Source: Parasedimentitalea denitrificans (GTDB lineage: Bacteria; Pseudomonadota; Alphaproteobacteria; Rhodobacterales; Rhodobacteraceae). From it: DNA of 64,000 nucleotides. The stretch spans positions 1 to 64,000 of the forward strand of contig NZ_QHLQ01000002.1 in assembly GCF_011813015.1 (NCBI RefSeq), given 5' to 3'. Of the stretch, positions 59,036 through 64,000 are shown one piece after another. Every line of letters begins with the position of its first letter. Position 1 is the stretch's first letter. A program made the position numbers and the translations under genes. The notes beneath the pieces were generated by a model, which did no database searches, was not told the origin of the DNA, and saw only the letters and a program-made list of their open reading frames with translations.

Positions 59036-60238
59036 ATGCTCGGAATGAACAAAAACGACACCCGAATGCTGCTGCTTGTCGCTGCATTGACGATGTTAGC
59101 CCCCTTTATCCTGAACCCGTTCCCCACGGACAGCGGATTGGCACAATTCAACGCCGGATACCCGGATCTTATGCAGCGGTTTGTGATCTTTGGCATCTTT
59201 GCCATCGGTTTCAACATTCTGTTTGGCCTCACTGGCTATCTCAGCTTTGGTCACGCGGCCTTTCTTGGTGTCGGCTCGTACTCGGCGGTTTGGATGTTCA
59301 AACTGCTGGCGATGAACGTCATCCCTGCCATCCTGCTGTCGGTGGCTATGGCGGGTATCTTTGCCCTGCTGATTGGCTATGTCTCGCTGCGACGTTCGGG
59401 TATCTACTTTTCAATCCTGACACTGGCCTTTGCTCAGATGTCGTTCAATCTGGCCTATTCAGTATTGACCCCAATCACCAACGGTGAAACCGGCCTGCAG
59501 CTGAACCTGGATGATCCTCGAATTTTGGGCGTGTCGCAGACTGCTGATGGATCTATTCCAGTCACCAACCTGTTTGGCTTGGAAATGCGCTCGACCTTTG
59601 AAATGGCCGTTGGCCCCTGGGCATTCCAGTTCAACGCCGGGTACTACCTGTGTGCACTGATCCTGCTGGCTGTGTTCTATCTGTCGATCCGCATCTTCCG
59701 CTCGCCTTTTGGCCTGATGCTGAAAGCGGTGAAATCCAACCAACAACGGATGAACTACACCGGCTTGAACACCCGCCCCTACACACTGGCTGCCTTTGTG
59801 ATCTCTGGCATGTACGCCGGTCTGGCTGGTGGCTTACTGGCCTCGATGGACCCACTTGCAGGCGCCGAGCGTATGCAGTGGACCGCGTCAGGTGAAGTTG
59901 TCCTGATGACCATCCTTGGCGGTGCTGGCACCCTGATTGGTCCGGTTCTGGGCGCTGGCTTTATCAAGTACTTTGAGAACATCTTCTCCAAGATCAACGA
60001 AAGCGTGTTGCACAGCTGGTTCAGCATTCTGCCCGATGGGCTAGAGGATCTGCTAGTGACCTTGGTCTACCCCTTTGTCGGCAAAGGCTGGCACATGACA
60101 CTGGGCATTCTGTTTGTTCTGGTCGTGGTGTTCCTGCCCGGTGGTTTGGTCGAGGGTGGTCAACGCATCGTTAGCTGGCTGCGTAGCAAGAAATCCGATG
60201 ACAAAGCCGCCAACGGCAAAACCGAACCTGCGGAATAA
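59036..60238 (+). CDS. Branched-chain amino acid/amide ABC transporter permease (LivM type)
   Basis: The 400-residue protein has about ten helices and LivM/UrtC features: [20 protein letters not shown] and the [20 protein letters not shown] segment, which contacts the ATPase. The C-terminus is a charged tail rich in Lys and Glu. It lies between the LivH-type permease and the first ATPase gene in the same operon. Confidence 0.93.
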   Translation: MLGMNKNDTRMLLLVAALTMLAPFILNPFPTDSGLAQFNAGYPDLMQRFVIFGIFAIGFNILFGLTGYLSFGHAAFLGVGSYSAVWMFKLLAMNVIPAILLSVAMAGIFALLIGYVSLRRSGIYFSILTLAFAQMSFNLAYSVLTPITNGETGLQLNLDDPRILGVSQTADGSIPVTNLFGLEMRSTFEMAVGPWAFQFNAGYYLCALILLAVFYLSIRIFRSPFGLMLKAVKSNQQRMNYTGLNTRPYTLAAFVISGMYAGLAGGLLASMDPLAGAERMQWTASGEVVLMTILGGAGTLIGPVLGAGFIKYFENIFSKINESVLHSWFSILPDGLEDLLVTLVYPFVGKGWHMTLGILFVLVVVFLPGGLVEGGQRIVSWLRSKKSDDKAANGKTEPAE

Positions 60239-60249
60239 GGAGACACAAG

Positions 60250-61005
60250 ATGGGAATTCTTGAAGTCAAAGGCGTAAACAAGCGGTTCGGCGGGCTCCAG
60301 GCACTGGGGGATGTGAACCTCAGCGTCAAGGAAAACTCGGTCCACGCGATCATCGGCCCCAACGGGGCTGGTAAATCCACCCTGCTGAACTGTCTGGTGG
60401 GCAAACTGATCCCCGACACTGGGTCAGTCATGTTCGACGGCCAGTCGGTGCTGGGCCGCGCGCCTTATGAGATCAACCAGATGGGCATCAGCCGTGTGTT
60501 CCAAACACCCGAGATCTTTGGTGAACTTTCGGTGATGGAAAACATGATGATCCCCTGTTTTGCCAAACGCGATGGTGCGTTTGAAATGAACGCAATCGGG
60601 TCTGTGCTCAGCCAGAAAGATATCATCGAAAAAGCCGAAGCAATGTTGAAAGACATGAACATGGCGGACAAGCGGCACATGAACGCGGCCTCTCTGTCGC
60701 GCGGTGACAAACGGCGTCTTGAGATTGGCATGTGCTTGTCTCAGGAACCTCGTCTGCTGTTGTTGGATGAACCTACTGCCGGCATGGCACGGGCTGATAC
60801 CAACAACACAATCGACCTGCTGAAACAGATCAGTGACGAACGCGACATTACCATCGCCATCATCGAACACGACATGCATGTTGTGTTCTCGCTGGCCGAC
60901 CGGATCACCGTTCTGGCCCAAGGCACACCACTGGTCGAAGATGAGCCACAAAACATCCGAGGCAACCCCAAGGTCCGCGAAGCGTACCTGGGTGAGTCGG
61001 GCTAA
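60250..61005 (+). CDS. ABC transporter ATP-binding protein (LivG type)
   Basis: The 251-residue ATPase has a Walker A GPNGAGKST near residue 37, the signature-like LSRGDKRRLEIGM, and Walker B LLLLDEPTAGM. The signature deviates from LSGGQ (SRGD), which is common in the LivG/UrtD subfamily. It is preceded by AAGGAG and followed at 12 bases by the second ATPase gene. Confidence 0.94.
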   Translation: MGILEVKGVNKRFGGLQALGDVNLSVKENSVHAIIGPNGAGKSTLLNCLVGKLIPDTGSVMFDGQSVLGRAPYEINQMGISRVFQTPEIFGELSVMENMMIPCFAKRDGAFEMNAIGSVLSQKDIIEKAEAMLKDMNMADKRHMNAASLSRGDKRRLEIGMCLSQEPRLLLLDEPTAGMARADTNNTIDLLKQISDERDITIAIIEHDMHVVFSLADRITVLAQGTPLVEDEPQNIRGNPKVREAYLGESG

Positions 61006-61017
61006 GGAGAGAACCAA

Positions 61018-61773
61018 ATGAACGTCAAACCAAATTTCTCCAAGAACGCCAACCAGGCGACCACGGCCCCGGCCTTTCTGTCGGTCTGGGACATGCATGC
61101 CTATTATGGCGAAAGCTATATTGTGCAGGGCATTTCCTTTAACGTGCACGAAGGCGAGATCCTCGCCTTGCTGGGCCGTAACGGTGCGGGCAAAACCTCA
61201 ACCCTGCGCGCCATTGCCCGGATGGACGACCCTCAAATCAACAAGGGTGAAATCTGGCTGGACCACCAGCCTCTGCACTCAATGCAGAGTTATCAGGCTT
61301 CGGCAGCTGGTCTGGCCCTAGTGCCCGAAGATCGCAGCATCATCCCTGGCCTGACGGTCGAGGAGAACCTGCAACTGGCCCAAATCGCCCCACCCATCGG
61401 TTGGTCACTGGAGCGCTTGTACGAATTGTTCCCCCGTCTGGGCGAACGTCGCAAGCAAGAGGGGGTAACCCTGTCCGGTGGTGAACAGCAGATGCTGGCG
61501 ATTGCCCGTGCTCTGGCGCGCGACATCAAAGTCCTGCTGCTAGATGAGCCTTATGAAGGGCTGGCACCTGTGATTGTCGATGAGATCGAAAAAACTCTTA
61601 TCCACATCAAGGAACAGGGCATCACAACTATCATCGTTGAGCAAAACGCAGTGCGGGCGCTGGAGCTGGCCGACCGCGCGGTGATCCTAGACACTGGAGG
61701 CATCGTCTTTGACGGTCTGGCCGCCGAGGTTCTGGAGAACGAAGAACTACGGGCTGAATATCTGGCGATCTAA
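61018..61773 (+). CDS. ABC transporter ATP-binding protein (LivF type)
   Basis: The 251-residue ATPase has Walker A GRNGAGKTS near residue 56, the signature LSGGEQQML and Walker B VLLLDEPYEGLAP. An N-terminal extension of about 20 residues (KPNFSKNANQATT) precedes the usual LivF start. GGAG precedes the ATG. It ends the operon, and a strong terminator follows. Confidence 0.94.
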   Translation: MNVKPNFSKNANQATTAPAFLSVWDMHAYYGESYIVQGISFNVHEGEILALLGRNGAGKTSTLRAIARMDDPQINKGEIWLDHQPLHSMQSYQASAAGLALVPEDRSIIPGLTVEENLQLAQIAPPIGWSLERLYELFPRLGERRKQEGVTLSGGEQQMLAIARALARDIKVLLLDEPYEGLAPVIVDEIEKTLIHIKEQGITTIIVEQNAVRALELADRAVILDTGGIVFDGLAAEVLENEELRAEYLAI

Positions 61774-61804
61774 GGCCCCAAAAGTTTTGCGTTTAAAGAG
61801 TGAC

Positions 61805-61836
61805 AAAGGCCGACGAAACACAAGTCGGCCTTTTTT
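61805..61836 (+). terminator. Terminator of the ABC transporter operon
   Basis: AAAGGCCGAC pairs with GTCGGCCTTT (10 pairs) across a 9-base loop, followed by a T-run. It lies 31 bases past the LivF-type gene. Confidence 0.9.
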
Positions 61837-61974
61837 CATCTGCAGTGTTGGGTTCTGATTAACGAAGTTGACCCTCTGCTCACTTGGTCATGAACTTCGA
61901 TCCCAACGAAAATACTATGGCTCACAAATCCACAGCCCCTTTCCAAAAGAACTGATCCGGTCCAGATATACCTG

Positions 61975-62511
61975 ATGACTGATATCGCTTTTGACCATGC
62001 TCCTATCGGGCTCGCCCAACTGGAACAGCGCATTATCCAGCGCTGTAATCTGCAATTTGCCGAGACCTTTGGCGATGAACCAGAGGCCTTTGTCGGCATC
62101 GAGATTGCCGAACTGTATCCCAGCCGCGAAGACTATGATCGGATTGGCACCCGCTTGCAGCAGGACGATGTTCAGGCAGGCCGGTATGACGATGAACGCA
62201 TCATGCGGCGGCGCTCGGGTGATCTGTTCTGGTGCCGCGTTCGGGGGCGTTCGCTGACGCCCGAACAACCGTTTCGCGCTGGGATCTGGTCATTTGCTGA
62301 CATTTCCGATGACAGGCCGGTAGTCACGCTAACCCCACGCGAACGGGATGTGGCGATCCTGACCTGCCACGGGTTATCCGCCAAGGAAATCGGCGCCAAG
62401 CTGAACCTGTCTTATCGCACAATTGAGACGCATCGGGCGAATCTTCTCAAGAAATTCTCTGCTCGTAAGCTGCCTGAATTGGTGGCCAAGCTGACCGGTA
62501 TGCCGTTGTAG
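61975..62511 (+). CDS. PAS-LuxR transcriptional regulator
   Basis: The 178-residue protein has an N-terminal PAS-like domain (residues 1-105, with RRRSGDLFWCRVRGRSL) and a C-terminal LuxR/FixJ helix-turn-helix (LTPRERDVAILTCHGLSAKEIGAKL, TIETHRANLLKKF). It lacks a receiver domain and an autoinducer-binding domain. It sits between the transporter operon, from which it is cut off by a terminator, and accBC. The target is unknown. Confidence 0.88.
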   Translation: MTDIAFDHAPIGLAQLEQRIIQRCNLQFAETFGDEPEAFVGIEIAELYPSREDYDRIGTRLQQDDVQAGRYDDERIMRRRSGDLFWCRVRGRSLTPEQPFRAGIWSFADISDDRPVVTLTPRERDVAILTCHGLSAKEIGAKLNLSYRTIETHRANLLKKFSARKLPELVAKLTGMPL

Positions 62512-62658
62512 GCGGAGACCAATTGCAAATTGAAAACAAAGCGCCCATGTTAGCATCTGGTTAGGGTGCTTTCCTTGTGGGCAACCTTGCCTTATAAGCG
62601 CCACGAAATAACAGCCTGCCATATTCTGCAGGCCTGTGGGGAACCGGCTGAGGACACT

Positions 62659-63153
62659 ATGAAAAACAAAACTCACGAAGCAGACGTCGCCTTTATCAAG
62701 GCATTGGCCGAAATGCTGCGCGACAACGACCTGACAGAATTGCAGGTCAAACGAGATTACGGCGATGACGACAGCCTGAATGTGCGTGTCTCTCGTCAGG
62801 TTGCCGCAGTAGCGGCCCCGGTTCAGGTCGCAGTACCTGCAGCTGCTCCGGCAGCGGCCCCGGTCGCAGCAGCGGCGGCTCCGGCAGCAGCGGCCCCAGC
62901 CGAGGATCCAGCCAGCCACCCCGGCGCGGTTCCATCCCCGATGGTTGGCACTGTCTATACTCAGGCTGAACCTGGTGCGCCGACCTTTATCTCTGTTGGT
63001 TCAAAAGTCAGCGAAGGTGATACCCTGTTGATCATCGAAGCGATGAAAACCATGAACCACATCCCTGCCCCCAAAGGCGGCACCGTCAAGCGCATTCTAG
63101 TCGAAGACGGCGCAGCTGTGGAATTCGGAACACCTCTGGTCATCATCGAGTAA
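62659..63153 (+). CDS. accB: Biotin carboxyl carrier protein of acetyl-CoA carboxylase
   Basis: AccB carries biotin between the carboxylase and transferase halves of acetyl-CoA carboxylase. The 164-residue protein has a helical N-terminus ([21 protein letters not shown]), an Ala/Pro-rich linker (residues 55-90) and the biotinyl domain with EAMKTMNHI, whose lysine is biotinylated. The frame opens 31 codons upstream; this ATG follows an AGGA. accC begins 10 bases after the stop. Confidence 0.95.
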   Translation: MKNKTHEADVAFIKALAEMLRDNDLTELQVKRDYGDDDSLNVRVSRQVAAVAAPVQVAVPAAAPAAAPVAAAAAPAAAAPAEDPASHPGAVPSPMVGTVYTQAEPGAPTFISVGSKVSEGDTLLIIEAMKTMNHIPAPKGGTVKRILVEDGAAVEFGTPLVIIE

Positions 63154-63162
63154 GGATCTGAC

Positions 63163-64000
63163 ATGTTTGACAAGATCCTGATTGCCAACCGCGGAGAGAT
63201 CGCCCTGCGCGTGATCCGCGCGGCGCGCGAAATGGGCATCGCCAGCGTTGCGGTGCATTCCACCGCTGACGCCGATGCCATGCACGTGCGTATGGCCGAC
63301 GAGTCGGTCTGCATCGGCCCACCACAGGGCACCAGTAGCTACCTGTCGATTCCTGCCATCATCTCGGCCTGTGAAATCACAGGGGCGCAAGCAATTCACC
63401 CTGGCTATGGCTTCCTGTCGGAAAACGCCAATTTTGTGCAGATCGTCGAAGACCACGACCTGACCTTCATTGGCCCCACCGCGCAGCATATCCGCACAAT
63501 GGGCGACAAAATTACAGCCAAGGACACCATGAAAGAACTGGGTGTTCCCTGTGTACCCGGCTCAGATGGCGGTGTGCCAGATCTGGAAACCGCGAAAAAG
63601 GTTGGTGAAGAAATAGGTTATCCGGTTATCATCAAGGCCACCGCTGGTGGCGGTGGTAAGGGCATGAAGGTCGCTCAAACCGCAGATGACATGGAAATGG
63701 CATTCCGCACTGCTCGTGCTGAAGGTAAATCCAACTTTGGCAACGATGAAGTCTACATCGAGAAGTACCTGACCACGCCACGTCACATCGAAATTCAGGT
63801 GTTTGGCGACGGCAAGGGCAAAGCTGTTCACCTGGGCGAGCGCGACTGTTCGCTGCAACGTCGTCACCAGAAGGTGTTCGAAGAGGCGCCAGGCCCAAGC
63901 ATCAGTGCGGAAGAGCGCGCCAAGATTGGTAAGGTTTGCGCCGACGCAGTCGCCAAGATCGACTATATCGGTGCCGGCACAATCGAGTTCCTTTACGAAA
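63163..64000 (+). CDS. accC: Biotin carboxylase, 5' part (continues past the window)
   Basis: About 279 codons are visible; the window ends inside the gene. The protein starts [19 protein letters not shown] and has the biotin carboxylase N-domain, the Gly-rich ATP loop [13 protein letters not shown] near residue 160, and [17 protein letters not shown] with [14 protein letters not shown]. It carboxylates the biotin on AccB using ATP and bicarbonate, the first step of fatty acid synthesis. It is coupled closely to accB. Confidence 0.96.
   Translation, partial: MFDKILIANRGEIALRVIRAAREMGIASVAVHSTADADAMHVRMADESVCIGPPQGTSSYLSIPAIISACEITGAQAIHPGYGFLSENANFVQIVEDHDLTFIGPTAQHIRTMGDKITAKDTMKELGVPCVPGSDGGVPDLETAKKVGEEIGYPVIIKATAGGGGKGMKVAQTADDMEMAFRTARAEGKSNFGNDEVYIEKYLTTPRHIEIQVFGDGKGKAVHLGERDCSLQRRHQKVFEEAPGPSISAEERAKIGKVCADAVAKIDYIGAGTIEFLYE

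Overview
The window reads as a chromosomal segment of an alphaproteobacterium of the Roseobacter group (Rhodobacterales). The basis is gene content and order: a dgt–argS–SPOR–nagZ–scpA–scpB run, an alpha-type DksA that keeps one zinc-finger cysteine, GapR, CarD next to 7Fe ferredoxin, an SSS-type sensor kinase, and several small families I know only from Rhodobacterales. Coding density is high. I see no tRNA, rRNA, insertion sequence, prophage or CRISPR array. Genus cannot be settled from the sequence alone.

Layout. 1-3.8 kb: a possible gene remnant, a PAS-domain protein and a Kef-type K+/H+ antiporter. 3.8-5.7 kb: divergent cobT/cobS (cobalamin lower-ligand assembly). 5.8-10.9 kb: a minus-strand run of TPR protein, Suv3-like helicase, S4 RNA-binding protein, ferredoxin and CarD. 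11-18.3 kb: SCP2 protein and alpha/beta hydrolase, oligoendopeptidase F, DsbA-type isomerase, GNAT, small DksA-like protein, Gfo/Idh/MocA oxidoreductase and M19 dipeptidase. 18.4-21.2 kb: a candidate small RNA facing rpoH, a structured rpoH leader, and rluD-like/DUF6476-like genes whose start codons overlap divergently. 21.2-30.7 kb: Lrp regulator and MFS exporter, then the scpB/scpA/nagZ/SPOR/argS/dgt run with two YciI-like genes inserted. 30.7-35.5 kb: A-type Fe-S carrier, a two-gene operon of a 97-residue protein made of four 21-residue repeats plus an uncharacterised 356-residue protein, xthA, a flavin monooxygenase and dksA. 35.6-40.5 kb: MoxR ATPase, GNAT, DUF2927-like lipoprotein, a 55-residue membrane protein, VWA protein and M48 protease. 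40.5-47.5 kb: PIN protein, RlmI-like methyltransferase, lipoprotein, glnE and a small downstream gene, gapR and two small proteins. 47.7-50.0 kb: a persulfide/thiosulfate operon. 50.1-54.9 kb: a FliM-like protein with an octapeptide tail, then a response regulator / small membrane protein / symporter-kinase operon. 55-64 kb: an XRE/ScfR-like regulator divergent from a five-gene branched-chain amino acid/amide type ABC transporter, a LuxR regulator, accB and the 5' part of accC.

The least explained element is the repeat-protein operon at 31117-32544. Four 21-residue repeats follow a 13-residue leader and run exactly to the stop codon, and the operon has its own promoter-like sequence and good ribosome binding sites. 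This could be a modified-peptide precursor, a self-assembling protein or a binding scaffold; the sequence does not decide. The other notable unannotated signal is the promoter-to-terminator unit at 18428-18724, carrying many CCAG motifs and no closed reading frame.
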